DNA of 64,000 nt, from assembly GCA_037176705.1 (NCBI GenBank), contig CM073886.1:89067501-89131500 (forward strand), in the 5' to 3' direction. This document shows positions 32,161 to 44,330 of the stretch, one piece after another (position 1 is the stretch's first letter; each line of letters begins with the position of its first letter). A program made the position numbers and the translations under genes. The notes under the pieces were generated by a model. It did not search any database. It was not told where the DNA came from and saw only the letters and a list, made by a program, of their open reading frames with translations. The DNA is from Molossus alvarezi. Taxonomy: Eukaryota; Chordata; Mammalia; Chiroptera; Molossidae.

Positions 32161-33838
32161 TAGTTTTTCACCTTATTGGGGGAAGGTAGTATCATTTGTT
32201 TGTTTGATGGCAATGATAAATTTTGTATTTTTTTAAAAATAATTATCTCCCCAAAGAGAATTTATAGTTTATAAAATTATAATTTATAGGTCTCTATATA
32301 ATTTATAATTTATAGGTCTCTAAATTAACAGATCTCCTGTCCCAAAAAAGCTAAATAATTTGACTATATTTCTATGAAGAGTAAAATATGTCAATCTAAT
32401 CCCTTAGATTTAAAAAGATCTTATGTAGTCTAAACTTCTAAGGATTTTGCATGGTGTCCTTTTTCCAAATATTTCTGTATATAAAAGGGGAAGAAAATGG
32501 GGCTTCTGAGCTTCTTAAGCTAAACTTTACTACTTGTCAGCACTTCAGACTTAACCAGTGATTCTTTCTCTGAAAAATTCATCAACCCATATAAATAGCA
32601 CACAGAGAAGTTGAAATGAACATAAAGATTTAGGTTCTTTCATCAACATTCACTTGTCTATTTAGTACTCATGATTTTTTTAGGGGTTAAAGATCATTTT
32701 CTGCATTGACTCAGAGAAAGCAAACAGGAAATCAATACCATGTTAATAAATACAAGGGTCACCCTGGGTGAAAATTAGTCGTTCTTCAAATGTTATTGGT
32801 TTTAATCTGTTATGAGAATTGCTCTTCTTACGTCCTAGAGTTATAGGAAATGTGGAGTTTCAGTAAGCCAGATGCTAAGACTACCTTCTTCTAATCTATT
32901 CCATATGGTAATTGTTTCACAAACACACTCATCTCTACAACCAGGTGGGTCAAAATCTTCTTGGCATAGTGTTGATGAGAAACATATCTCATATGTTATG
33001 CATTACACAATAGAGACATGGTCCACCCTTCTCCTCCTTTCCTCCACCTTCCTTTAGAGAATTCAGGACTAGGCTGCAACCAAAAGCTGGATATGGTGTG
33101 TTCTGTCAATTCCTGCCGGAGCATTTCTAAAACAGGCCCCAGGGTACAGTCAGGCTGTGCCTGCTGTTCTAACAAACACCTGTCTCTTCTTTATGAACCT
33201 CGGCATTACCTTCCACTCTCTTTTGCATTTTTGTACATTTCCTTAGAATTTTCCCCTTAAATAAAGAATTATACTTTGGATTATTTCTATGATGTTTTAC
33301 ATTTGAATCTGTCATATATGCCCATTCAATGATCACAACTAGATCCCATATTTAAAAGAACTGGCTCATGGGTTGTGGCGATTTGGTGAGTCCAAAATCT
33401 GACTGGGGGAGTCTGGCAGGCTTGAGACCAAGGGAGGAGGTGCAGTTTCTAAAGGGAGGTTTAAAATAACTATCTGTACACCATTCAAAAGCTTACTTCT
33501 CTTTGATCTTTAGATCTTTAAAGTGAGAAACCATTAATTTTTTTTTTTTTTTATCCTTTACTTGAGATTCAAATTATCCAGACTTTTGGAGGGTAGAGTT
33601 CAACTGAATTCATTTATGGGTATACTCTTTGTTATCACCCTCCTGCATAACTACGATTGTAAAAGTCTACCAAATGATCGCTCTATTTCCTTCTATCGGA
33701 AGAAGGATGGGTCTTTGATATTCCCTTATTTAAAATATTTTTATAAGTTAAAATCCCAATTTTTAAGTCAATGTCAATCAAATGGAATTCCAAGTACCTC
33801 CAAGGGAATCTTGAAGAATCTGCTTTTGCTTTTAAAAG
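32161..33838. other. Unassigned AT-rich sequence
   Basis: Includes a short imperfect tandem duplication at about 32276-32325 (two copies of 'ataatttataggtctct') and a T run at 33539-33552. No gene or repeat family recognised; the 119-codon frame at 33562-33921 runs into a Ves and has no motif. Confidence 0.5.
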
Positions 33839-33847
33839 AAGCCTATA

Positions 33848-34115
33848 GCCCTGGCCAGTTTGGCTCAGTGGCTAGAGCGTCGGCCCGCGGACCAGAGAGT
33901 ACCGGGTTCAGTTTCTGCTAAGGACACGTACCTCAGTTGCAGTTTATCCCAGGCTCTGGTTAGGGTCGTGTGAGTGGCAACCAGTCGATGTGTCTCTCTC
34001 ACATTGATGTTTCTCTCTCCCTCTTCCTCCTTCTCTCCCTCCTGCTCTATCTGAAGATAAATGCAAAAATGTCCTCTGGTGAGGATAAAAATAAAAAATA
34101 AAAAATAAATAAATA
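33848..34115 (+). mobile_element. Ves SINE (type A), first of three
   Basis: Type A variant ('ccctggccagtttggctcag', 'ggacacgtacctcagttgca', tail 'gtcctctggtgaggataaaa'). It is directly followed by a second head, with only an (AAAT)-rich tail between. Preceded by AAGCCTATA (33839-33847). Confidence 0.92.
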
Positions 34116-34384
34116 GCCCTGGCCAGTTTGGCTCAGCGGTTAGAGCATCAGCCTGCCGTCCAGAGAGACTTGGGTATGGTTCCCGCTAAGGGCACGTACC
34201 TCGGTTGCAGTTTGTCCCCGGCCCTGGATGGGTCGTTCGGGTGGCAACCACTCGATGTGTCCCTTTCACCTCAATGTTTCTCTCTCTCTCTCTCTTCCTC
34301 TCTCTCTCCCTCCCACTCTATCTGAACAAAAAATTAAAAAATGTCCTCGGGTGAAGATTAAATAAATAAATAAATAAATAAATA
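34116..34384 (+). mobile_element. Ves SINE (type A), second of three
   Basis: Type A copy with 'gccctggccagtttggctca', 'gcacgtacctcggttgcagt', tail 'gtcctcgggtgaagatta' and an (AAAT)n tail ending at AAGCCTATATA (34385-34395). Confidence 0.93.
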
Positions 34385-34395
34385 AAGCCTATATA

Positions 34396-34662
34396 TTCCT
34401 GGCCAGTTTGGCTCAGTGGTTAGAGTGTTGGCTCACAGACCAAAGAGTTGTGGGTTTCAATTACTGGTCAAGGGCACATACATGGGTTGCAGGTTTGATC
34501 CCTGGCCCCGGTTGGGGTCATGCAGGAGGTAATCAATTGATGTGTTTCTTTCACATCAATGTTTCTCTCTCTTTCCCTCCTTTTCTTCCACTCTATCTAA
34601 AAATCAATGGAAAAATATCCTTGGGTGAGAATTAACAACAACAACAGCAAACAAAACAGAAG
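34396..34662 (+). mobile_element. Ves SINE (type C), third of three
   Basis: Type C copy: 'cctggccagtttggctcagt', 'gggttgcaggtttgatccct', 'catgcaggaggtaatcaatt', tail 'atatccttgggtgagaatta' then CAA repeats. Perfect 11-bp TSD AAGCCTATATA (34385-34395 and 34663-34673). Confidence 0.94.
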
Positions 34663-34673
34663 AAGCCTATATA

Positions 34674-35262
34674 GTTTCCAAGCTTGAAAAAACACTGCTT
34701 TGCAAAGGTGATATCTAGCTAGTTTAACAATCCAAACATCCTTGTTGGTGGGAGCAATAAAGTAGAAAATGTATGCCCTATACAGATATTCCAGATTTTC
34801 TTGGTATTTACATGTGCATTTGAATAGGGAAATTTCTGCATGGTAGGTCCTGCAGGAGGATATCCAAATGTCAACACAAACAAACATTATCAAAGCTAAT
34901 ATAGTTTTAGGAAGCACTGCCTGCCAGAGAAGCCACTCTATCTACATCAGAGCATTAATACTCTGAGCACTCTTACAATAGTCATACTCTGATGACTATT
35001 ACAAGTCATCAACCATGATGACAATCTCTAAGATATAGTCCAAGATCTTTGCTCGCTCAGGAATTTTGCTGTATCAAACATTGTTACACATACTTTAGCC
35101 ATTACCTGGGACCTACAGATGCTCTCATTTTGTTTGGCACCATTGGGTATTAGTGAGTGGACGGTATGCATGAGCACCGACAGGTATTTATATGAGCAGC
35201 AGGTTTAGAACCAGGTCTACCATATAACAAAGATATAGAGCTCTATTTAAACATACAAGCAT
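34674..35262. other. Unassigned non-coding sequence
   Basis: Unique-looking sequence. A 9-bp inverted repeat AATAGTCAT/ATGACTATT lies near 34977-35001; too short to call a terminator or RNA. Confidence 0.5.
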
Positions 35263-35454
35263 CAACCCATGCACCAAGAGGTTCAAATTTCAGTCAGGAC
35301 ATATGCCCAGGTTGTGGGTCAAATCTCCAGTGGGGGGCATGCAGGCAGCGGCCAATTGATGTTCTCTCTCATTGATGTTTCTATCTCTCTTCCTCTCTCT
35401 CTAAAATCAATAAAGAAGAATAAATAAATAAACAAACAAACAAACAAACAAACA
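35263..35454 (+). mobile_element. Ves SINE (type B), 5' truncated
   Basis: Begins inside the head at 'catcaacccatgcaccaaga', continues with 'ggacatatgcccaggttgtg', 'gcatgcaggcagcggccaat', CT tract and 'ctctaaaatcaataaag', ending in (AAAC)n (35430-35454). The A box is missing, so it could not be transcribed from its own promoter. Confidence 0.88.
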
Positions 35455-36059
35455 TATGAATGGAAACTATGTGTTCAATTAGATACATTTTTAAATACAA
35501 TATTGCAGGGGCATGCCACTCTGTAGGCTTCTCTTCTCAAACAACTTAGTTGTGTACAAGTCTTGGTTCTGTGTGTTTCCTCCCTAGCATAAAGTAAACT
35601 TCTCATGCATTATTATCATAAATGCTTATAGACTTCTCAAATGCGTGTGTGTGTGTTATTTTGTTCACATGCATTTCTTTCCTCTTCCAAAATACTCAGA
35701 GATGCATGTTTGTCTCTTGAAAGCTGAATGAATTCTTGGACTAAGTCAGTGCAGTCATGCTGCCAGTTCTAAATCCTGGCCACAGCACCAGAATAACACA
35801 TTCGTGCTTGTGGCAAGTGTCCTAGGGCTATTGGTCAGACCCGTTTTGGATGTGGGCTTGGTTCCTCCCATGGCACCTGGAGAAAGGTCTATACTGCTTT
35901 TGGGGGGAAAAATCCTCTTCAGAACCATCTCTACTTGAAAAAGTTAGCAGTTTCACTTATATTCTGAAAAAGAGTGATTAGGTTACCTGTTGTGAACCAA
36001 TTGTACTAAGGTTACAAAGCATAAAGCTGAAACATTTGTCTATCCAAATCTTTCCTCAG
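35455..36059. other. Unassigned non-coding sequence
   Basis: Nothing recognised. Confidence 0.5.
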
Positions 36060-36230
36060 TGTTTGTGCTCAGTGATGAGGGTGCACAGATTACAAGGATG
36101 TGTTTTCTCTCCTCTCGGTGCTAAAATCTACTGGAAGATATATAAACAGATAGTTATAGCACCATATAACAAGTGCTCTAAGGGTACGTGACTACGGCAT
36201 AGAACCAAAGGAGGGAGGATTTTTGTGAAC
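36060..36230 (-). repeat. L2 LINE 3' end, antisense
   Basis: 'gtgctcagtgatgagggtgc', 'ctaaaatctactggaagata', 'ataacaagtgctctaaggg' fit the inverted L2 terminal region also seen at 43680 and 52686. Confidence 0.5.
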
Positions 36231-37934
36231 GTGTGTGCTGGTATTTTCTCTCATTATTGGCATCTCTTTCAGGAAACCTCATGAGGCGGAGGCAAACAAA
36301 GAAGTTCTAAACATGCATCTGGAGGTATCACACAGGGATGAGGTCTTCCTTGTCTTGGCACTGAATAAGGTGCTGATTACATAAGTATCATTACCTGCCT
36401 GTGTCGAGCTTTGACTATTTCTAGCACATTGCTAAGAACGAAGGCTTCTCAGTGGAGTGCCAAGGAAACTGTTGGAGGTTGCCAGTCATTTTACAGAAAT
36501 GCCACAGAACGCGGCATGCCAGATGGCTCCTGGTGAAAGTGATGAGCGTTCGCTTGCAGATGAAGTCCGATTCCATATTTGTCCTCCTCCCCTTCTTTCT
36601 CTTTCAAATGCATAAGAGAGTACAGACTCAGCCTGTTTCTACTCCTGCCCCACAAAATCCCCATTATCCTTTCTTCTTTTAATATGGTCCTGGAGAGATG
36701 GAGGCAAGAGAGATCCGCTTTATCCCCAAAGCCTCAGAAGCCTGTTTCTCCCTGAGCCAGGAGCTTTCTCTCTTACCTCCTTTTATTCACAACTGCCAGA
36801 AGTGACTGTCAGTGAAAGCCTTGGAGGCTGGCCTGCCAGGGACTCAAGTTGCTGTGAGGTAAGTTTTCCCATCTCAACACCTCATACAAAGGGGAAGAAG
36901 AAATGCGCACTGGAAATGTTTCCTAATGGTCCTGTTCCATGGGAGCAATGTACCTGGTCTCTGCTGAGGACATTCCTCACAGCCACAGCCCTGGCTGCTG
37001 TTTCCTCTTCTGACTAGTGCATGACAGTGGAGCGAGCTTCTTCCTCGCTCTGAATGTCCCAGGTGGAGGGGGCTCCACTGGGGTAACTGGTCTACCTCCT
37101 CCCCTTTTCTCAGCTACCCCAGGGAAGTGAAGGGGTAGCAGGAAAAATAAACCAAGCCCACTTCTCCCAGCAACTGGCTTCTTTTACTCCAGGGGCCATG
37201 TCACCACTGTTCCCCTATGCCAGGGCTCAGGTAGGCAAGACTGGGTTCAGCATCAGTAGGTCATCTTACCTGGTGTCATACAACCAACCATTCCAACTAA
37301 GGTTTTGCCATAGTAAAGGTGACTTTGGTTCTTTATCTGGCACTGGGTCCTTTCCAAGACCCTGCAGGTGAGCAGTAGTAACTGCACTGCACCCTGTGCT
37401 TTGGCCTTGAGGAAGAGTGGGCCTCGTGAGGAGGAAGGGAAATGGCCACACGCATTCAACCCACCTCGATGGGGGAAAGCCCTGCAATGGGGGAAACAAG
37501 GTAGAAAAACTCGACTTTTTTATAGCTTTCACTTGATTCATGTCCTTTAGGGTAGGTAAAACAGAAACAAGAGAACATCCTGATTCAGGTGTTCTGGCTA
37601 CGTAACGGCCCTGGGTCTCCCTCTTCCTTCCAACTACCATATCCTCATAGCTCCAGCTCCAGAAATCTTTCCTAAAGCCAAGAAGTGTCTGGTGTCTGAC
37701 AGCCAGAGCAATATCTCCCTCCTCCAGCTTTCCATTGTACTTTCCCTAATGGCATTTGAATGAATGACTGAGTACAGGTTTTTTAAAAGGAAATACCCGC
37801 TGCGTGCCCATCTGTGGAAGAGAGATGGAGCCTTTCAGGATCTTCGTTAGGATAACATCTCTGCTACTATAGCCCCATTGAAATGCCTCAGGCACAGCAG
37901 GATCCCAGAAACTCTCCATCCAGCAGCCTAATAA
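36231..37934. other. Unassigned non-coding sequence
   Basis: Somewhat GC-richer than the average of the window. GTAAGT-type donor-like strings occur (for example at 36858) but there is no matching coding frame, so no exon is called. Confidence 0.45.
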
Positions 37935-38080
37935 AAAAAGTATGAAGAGCTATTGCAATAACTACGTATGGTATCAGAGGGGTACTAGATTTATTGGGGT
38001 GAATGTCTAATCACTGGGTTGTACACCTTAAACTAACATAATATTGTATGTCAACAGTAACTGAAAAATGAAAAATGTTA
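37935..38080 (+). mobile_element. L1 LINE 3' end
   Basis: 'gggtactagatttattgggg', 'tgaatgtctaatcactgggt', 'tgtacaccttaaactaacat', 'aatattgtatgtcaacagta' are the terminal 3' UTR of a mid-age L1. Confidence 0.8.
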
Positions 38081-38959
38081 AAATGAAGTATGAAAATCAA
38101 GGCAGCTCAAAAAATGCCACTTGGTTTTCGTCACACTGGACTTGGCTTTGCATTTGCCTTGAACTTTGGGGTCAGCGTAAGGTCTGTAACATTCAGGCTT
38201 GGAGTCTCTTCATTCAGGCCGACAACTAGACTGCCCAGCCTGAGACCAGGTCTCCACCGGCAGAGGATGGTGAGGCAGAGGGCAGTGTTCCAGGCAATTT
38301 GGAGGAACAGAGACTGAGTTTGGCTAAAAAAGACCTGAGAAAAGCAATTCTGATGCTTGGATAATCGCCCCCATTGCTTACAAAGCAAGCCAGTGGAAAC
38401 CTGTCCCAGGGGCTCCAAGCTTAGAAAGTAAGTGATTGAAGCTCAATCCAGAATGAGGGCAGTGAGGCAATTAAGCAGGGAAAGTGGGGCCTTTGCCTGG
38501 AGCAACTTCTGTTCCATCAATTGAGAGAATTTACTTGCCCTCAAAGGAAGGTTATTTCAGCACCTGGCACCAGAATTCTCAATATATGAGTTTTGCAGCC
38601 TCCTTTGATCTGCACTTACCAGTTCCTGGATTATCAGGCAGTAACTAAGGGAAGAAACATGTTCTCTAGCTGCACTTGGCCCATGGTCTCCGATCAGCCC
38701 TGAGAGCGGCAGTCCCCGCCTTAGTCTACTCTATGTACAGGTTTCCTCACTGGGGTTCCCTCCCAAAACTCATTTGAAGAGAATTTGGTCATCCCCTGGG
38801 CCAGTCTGCACCTCTATCTATGCTCTATGTTACTTTCAGCTTCACACATCCTTCGTCTCCTGGGCCTGCAATGATGGCCACGAAGCTTTGTGCCACCCAA
38901 AAATATCAGATACTTTCTTTTCTTTTTTTTAAATTTGGAAGGAGAGGGAGTTTAGGTTC
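38081..38959. other. Unassigned non-coding sequence
   Basis: No gene or repeat recognised. Confidence 0.5.
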
Positions 38960-39150
38960 AGGCAGCACCGAACTCAATTCTGTCGTGTGATTCAGAGAAG
39001 TAATTTGACTTCTCAATTTCCTCATCTAAAATATGGAAATAGCAAACATAATCTCATAGATTTGTTATGATGACCAAATGACACATTTTATGTCAAGGAC
39101 CAAAACAGTGACTGAGGTGTTATAAGTACAGAATAAGCAATCACTTTCTC
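38960..39150 (+). repeat. MIR SINE, sense
   Basis: 'gtgtgattcagagaagtaat', 'ttctcaatttcctcatctaa', 'atctcatagatttgttatga', 'gaccaaatgacacatttta' follow MIR order. Confidence 0.75.
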
Positions 39151-39380
39151 TTCAACCCTCTCCAAGCAGACCCTGGAGAGCTACTCTAGACCTGTGGTTC
39201 CATTCTAGTGTGTGTGAGTGAGAGCCAAATGCTAAGTTTTTAGGAATTCTGTAAAACAATTGATGTGCTGGGAGCTTTAAATTGGCCATGGTGGGACTAT
39301 TCATATCAAAGAAATCAGCAGACACTGTAAATCATGGTTTTCACCCACCCACCCAGAGATCTGATTTATCAGCAGACTAC

Positions 39381-39556
39381 CAGTGGTTCTCAAGGTGTGA
39401 TCCCTGAACAACCACCCAAAATGGCAATTGAAACTTTTTAGTATTGCAAATTATCAGTCATATTCCCAGCCCTGAGCCATGATGAATCATAAACTCTGGA
39501 GGTGGGGTCCATAAATCCATGTTTTAACAAACGCTCCTAGTGAGCATTGTACCTGG
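39381..39556 (+). mobile_element. MER5-type hAT MITE
   Basis: Left end CAGTGGTTCTCAAGGTGTG, then 'cccagccctgagccatgatg', 'ctctggaggtggggtccata' and 'ttttaacaaacgctcctagt'. Fits the MER5A/B group; ends are decayed on the right. Confidence 0.65.
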
Positions 39557-39599
39557 TATATCAATGACTAGCAGAGAGATCAGTGTGACTGGAGTGAAG

Positions 39600-40340
39600 T
39601 GAACCAGAGAGAGCATGGTAAGAGGAGATGGGGTGGCAGTGGGGTGCAGGTCACGGGGAGGTGCAGACCACTGTAAGGATTATGACTTGTGTTCTAAGTG
39701 ATAAGAAAACCACTAAAGGGTTTTGAGCAGAAGAACATAATGTGTTCTAAATCTCATTGAGAAGGATCACTGTGACTGCTGGGTGGAGAATAGGGACAAG
39801 GGAAGTAAGAGGAGACAGTGGCTTGGGCCAGGGTGATAGAAATGCACGTGACAAGAAATGATTGGCTTCCAGATATATTTGGGAGATAGGATTTGATGTT
39901 GGTAGTTTAAATGTAGAGAGTGAGAGAAAGAGGCGTCAGAGATGACGTAAAAATTTAATTAGCCTGAGCAGCTGGAAAGACAGATTTCTTGTTTTAAGAT
40001 ACAAAAAGGATGGGCTGATGGAAGGTGGATTGGACAGGGATTAGGAGATTAGTCCATGTTGGACATGAGTTTAAAAAGTCTATTAGACATCAAGAGGAAA
40101 TGTCAAGGAGGTCATTAGAAGTGAGTTTGGAGGTTGGGTTGAGGATTTAACTTTGGAAGTCATCACCTTCCAGATGGTACTTGATGAGCTGGGATAACAT
40201 GGAGACTGAAGATGGGTCCTGGCCCTGGGAAGTATAAAGGTCTGGAAGATAAATTTGAAGAAACCAGCAAAGGACACAGAGAAGGAGCAATCAATGAATT
40301 TAAGTTCAATACAAGTTATGGAAGCACTCAAGAGAACTGA
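39600..40340 (-). repeat. L2 LINE, long antisense copy
   Basis: 'aaagggttttgagcagaaga', 'gaaggatcactgtgactgct', 'ggcttgggccagggtgatag', 'agagaaagaggcgtcagaga', 'gagcagctggaaagacagat', 'ttggacatgagtttaaaaag', 'tctattagacatcaagagga' and 'gaaaccagcaaaggacacag' appear in the same order as in the 15540 copy. Confidence 0.6.
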
Positions 40341-40999
40341 AATAATACATTGCAAGTAGCTATATGCAAGTAGTTGATGTTTCCGAGGACCCCTACATGT
40401 CCTTTCTTAACCATCAATGAGTAATATAGTCACCACTCACAGGTGGTCTTCTAGGTTAAGGTAGTGTTAAACTACATGTGAAGGGTGACCCACTGAGCCA
40501 GTCTGCTCTTCCTTCCCTCACTAACACCCTACAGGGCTCACTTCTCTCAAGAGACATTACCACAAGTTAATCATGGGCAGCCGCCGGCTCAACAGACCAG
40601 TCTGAATCTATGCCTGTGTTTGAGAAGGTTTTGTTTTATCAAAAGGAACGTGTAATTATCTTAAAAATATAATTCTCCTCTTTAACATAAGCTGGAACAG
40701 TCAAACCTCCTTCAGCCCTGCATGCTTGTACAAGGACAGTTTATTCAATTACCTTGTAAAGCTTTTCAAAGTCTCTGACTCATCTGAGCAAGTGGGGGGA
40801 AAAAAGACAAAACATCAGTATCTTGCTGGAAAAATATTGTGATTATTGGCACTGAAACAAAAATAACACTATGATAAAGGCATTGTGTTGTCCAAATTAA
40901 GTGTACACCTCATCTTTTTTAAGAAATCTTCCTGCCATTAGGAACTTTATGAGTTGTGAATGTCTGCAACCTACACAATACAGCATTGAACGAGTACAT
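40341..40999. other. Unassigned non-coding sequence
   Basis: AT-rich; nothing recognised. Confidence 0.5.
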
Positions 41000-41110
41000 G
41001 TCTCTGTTCATTAGTTCTTTCCCAGGTAAAATGAGGATAATAATACCTACATAATAATATGTGTATAGGAAGCACCCAAAACAATGCCTGATACTCAGCT
41101 CCTTCCATGG
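41000..41110 (+). repeat. MIR SINE 3' half, sense
   Basis: 'ggtaaaatgaggataataat', 'acctacataataat', 'ggaagcacccaaaacaatgc', 'ctgatactcagct' match the MIR 3' half. Confidence 0.65.
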
Positions 41111-41544
41111 CCCTTATACATGGTCACAAGGAGCAGAAATGACTATTCCACATTTGAAATAACTGCTACTACTGTCTGTCCTATCTCACCCTTACCTCCA
41201 ATTGCCAAAAGAAAGCAATACAATATGTACATGGGATGATTTTTGCCAAAACAGGACATTTTGGCTTGGTTGTTTATTTATAGAAAATATTAGGATATAG
41301 TCTTATCAAAACAACTGTGAACAAAGTGTAAAATGACTTTTTAAAAAATTATCAAGAAATTGCACAGTAAATACCACTGATTTCTACTCCGCCCAAGACC
41401 TTCACCTCATCCCTGAAGCCCTTCCACAACAGATAGATTAGGAATGTCTATACACCATATTATTTCAGCTTTTCTAAACTAAAAATTTAGTGCTTATTTT
41501 TGTAACCTAGTCAAACTCTATGGGTCAGATGGCATCGTGTGGTG

Positions 41545-41815
41545 AATACATCCTTTATACCATTGCACATTTATCCAAACCCATAGAGTGTACCTCACCA
41601 AAAGTGAACCCCAGTGCAAACTATGGACTCTGGGTGTGAGTGATGTGTCAAAGTAGGTTCATCAATTGTAACAAATGGCCCACTCTGGTGAGGGATGCTG
41701 ACAGTGGGGAGGCTGTGCGTGTGTGGGGACAGGGCACACCTGGCAAATCTCTGTGCCTTCCCTTAATTTTGCTGTGAACCTAACAGGTGCTCTAAAAATA
41801 AAATTTTTGAAAATT
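41545..41815 (+). mobile_element. L1 LINE 3' UTR (old subfamily)
   Basis: 'aaacccatagagtgtacctc', 'gtgaaccccagtgcaaacta', 'tggactctgggtgtgagtga', 'ggttcatcaattgtaacaaa', 'aacctaacaggtgctctaaa' then 'aataaaat': the L1M 3' UTR signature. Confidence 0.8.
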
Positions 41816-43669
41816 TAAAAGCAAAACTAAATTATATTTAATAAACATAAAAGTGTTTAAGTCATCTTGAAGTAGCATGTACCCATTTTTGTGGTCAGTA
41901 GGGAAGCTAAGTGATATCTAAGGAAAGAGTTCTCAAATATTGAGACAAGCATAAGGAAGAAGCCCTGCTAGAGATAGAAAGCCAATGGAATGGCTTCCCC
42001 AGGGAGGAGGTTTCAGTAAAATTTGGCTGAGCCTCTCACCCACAGATGGGACTTGGTATGTAAATCACTTTAAATGTAGTTTGCCAGAGTAGCTAGTTCC
42101 CCCATACGTTAGACTTCCATGAGGGAAACCTATCCTACTTCACTCTTGCTCCTTCTAGAAACTTTTTCAAGATGAAAAATATCATTAAAATATTTACAAC
42201 CAATAGGGCAATTATGGTCGGTCTTCTGGGAGAATCCATTCAAAGCAATCCATTCAAAGGAATCCATTCCTTTGCGCGGGCTCTGAAGGAAATTCAGAGG
42301 AGTAGTTTCTCGACCACTCTTCTTTCCTGAAGCACTCTCTCCTTGGCTCCTGTGACCTGGGTTCTCCTAGAGTCCCTCCTGCTCTTCTGACAGGTGCTTT
42401 TCTGTTCCCCCAGTGAGTTCCTCTGGCTCTACCTACCTCTAAAATATGAGGGTTCCTATGCTTTTCTCATGTTAACTCTCAGAATTCCCCTCCCAGCCAC
42501 AAACAGACACCTGGTTTCTCATCTCTGCTGGGGTTTCAGGAGATGGTGCTCGACCCAGACAGGGAAAAGACCTGGTTTGAAAATTTGGAGCAAAAAGGTA
42601 GCAGAGCAGAATCGGGGAACTTTGCCTGAACTATTAATTATAGAGAAAATTAAGAGCCAATTTTTCCTGTTGCTCTGATTTAAGTTACTGTTCATATGCT
42701 AAGGAATCCCCAAATCTATATATCTAGCACTATATTTCTCATGAGATTCACAACCTTATGTCTCCACCTGCATATCCCACAGGGAACTCAAACTAAATGT
42801 CTAAAATCACATTACTCTTCTTCTAACTTCAAAACTACTTCTTATTCTATGCCTCTTGGGGGAGGCACCATCTATCTCCTTATGCAAGCTAGAAACCCAT
42901 TCCCAATCTCTCCCAGTCCCATTCCCCAAATCTGCAGAGGTCTTATAAATTCTGCATTCCAAATATTTTGTGGATCCCTCCCAACTCTCCATCACTCAGT
43001 CAAAACAGCACAGACTTCTATAAAGTGCCCTGATCTTGTCCCAGCCTAGTCCTAGTGATTAAATCAAGGATACATCGGATGGTTGTGTCGTGCAAGGAGA
43101 GCTCAAGAGACCCATCACCCTTCCAGTCATATGCGTTTTCTCCTGCAATTAATTTTTACTACTGTAGTAAAGTGCTGGACATTTTTAATTTTCCTTGACA
43201 TCTAACATTCTTCTCACCCTCTAGTGTCTCTGTTGGCACATAGTCAACTCTTAAGAATTCTGAGATTCAGGTTTTTTCTAGGTCAATGCCATGATCATTT
43301 GCTAGCTACAGTGAAGAAGGGGTCCACTGAGCATCAAAATGATGCTGCACCCTCATGATAATGATGAGTTGTACATGCAGAGGTTGCCAACACCAAGGGT
43401 ATGCGTGTGTCCTGGGAGGACACCATCACAGAAGAGATGTGCATACAAACTAGGGCACAAGCTGGAAAAGGTTATTAGCCATTTTCTGATTCTATTAAGA
43501 ACCTAGGAGTCCAGGTCCTATTTGAGTTCCCTGAAGAAATAAATAATGTACAGTTGAGCAGGGGTCTGGAGAAAGAAAGGACACAGCATAGTATATCCCC
43601 ACCCAAATCAACAGAAAGATCAAGGAAGTATCATCAATTTTCATGGAATTGATACCATTTCATGGTATT
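41816..43669. other. Unassigned non-coding sequence
   Basis: No gene or repeat family recognised. A small 14-bp tandem array lies at 42233-42275. Frames at 42394-43049 show no motif. Confidence 0.45.
42233..42275. repeat. 14-bp tandem repeat, three units
   Basis: AATCCATTCAAAGC, AATCCATTCAAAGG and AATCCATTCCTTTG in direct succession. The last junction CAAAGGAATCCATTCCTTTG is a near-perfect palindrome with 9-bp arms. Confidence 0.85.
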
Positions 43670-44330
43670 GAATTATGCTATAGATATTTAATGAGAATCT
43701 ACTCTGGCTAGGTATTAGGACATACATGTAGGGCTGCAAATAAGATACCCATGATAGTTGTTTCCAGCGAGTTTCAGGAAAGAGGAAGATGAGCACAAGG
43801 AAACAAGCCCTTACAGAGCAATGTTATTAGAACTGTAATGGAGGTGGTGGGGGTGAGTGGGAAGTGACATGGATGCGTTAAATGAGCAGAGAACGGGGAG
43901 AAAATCTTGCTATGGCAATGTTATCCAAGTTGAAACCAGAAGGTGAGTAAGGGTTAGTCAGGTTGCAGCAAGGAAATGCAGATGGCAGAGAAGGGTCTGC
44001 ATGAGCAAAGACCCATAGCTGAGAAATGGTTTGGTTCATTTAAGCTTCCAAGAGAAGTCCAATCTGGCTTGTATAGAATTCAGGCACAAAATAATGACTT
44101 AGGAGACCAGGAAGACAGAGTGGGCTTTGAAAGCTCTTACTAGTCACATGAAGACATTTAGATGTTGTTTTATGTCTTAGAAATACCACTCTGCAGTGGG
44201 AAGAATGGATGACAGTGGGAGAAGACTGGAGGAAAGCCTATTTATTAGAAGGCTTATTGTAATAATTTGGATGAGAATCATATTAGGGAAATAACAATGA
44301 GGATGTAAATAAGTGACTATTCAAAAAATA
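43670..44330 (-). repeat. L2 LINE 3' region, antisense
   Basis: Starts 'agatatttaatgagaatcta' and 'aggtattaggacatacatgt' (inverted L2 3' end), then 'gagtttcaggaaagaggaag', 'gtctgcatgagcaaagaccc', 'gtgggctttgaaagctctta', 'aaataccactctgcagtggg' and 'ggcttattgtaataatttgg'. A long, old antisense L2. Confidence 0.6.

Noticed and set aside
34970..35005. Inverted repeat AATAGTCAT/ATGACTATT as a terminator or hairpin RNA
   Set aside because: Only a 9-bp stem; expected by chance at this scale, and bacterial-type terminators do not apply.
35428..35454. Possible CRISPR-like direct repeats
   Set aside because: Simple (AAAC)n at a SINE tail; no spacers and a mammalian context.
36840..36870. Possible exon end with a GTAAGT donor
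   Set aside because: No recognisable coding frame, no paired acceptor and no protein similarity to support an exon.
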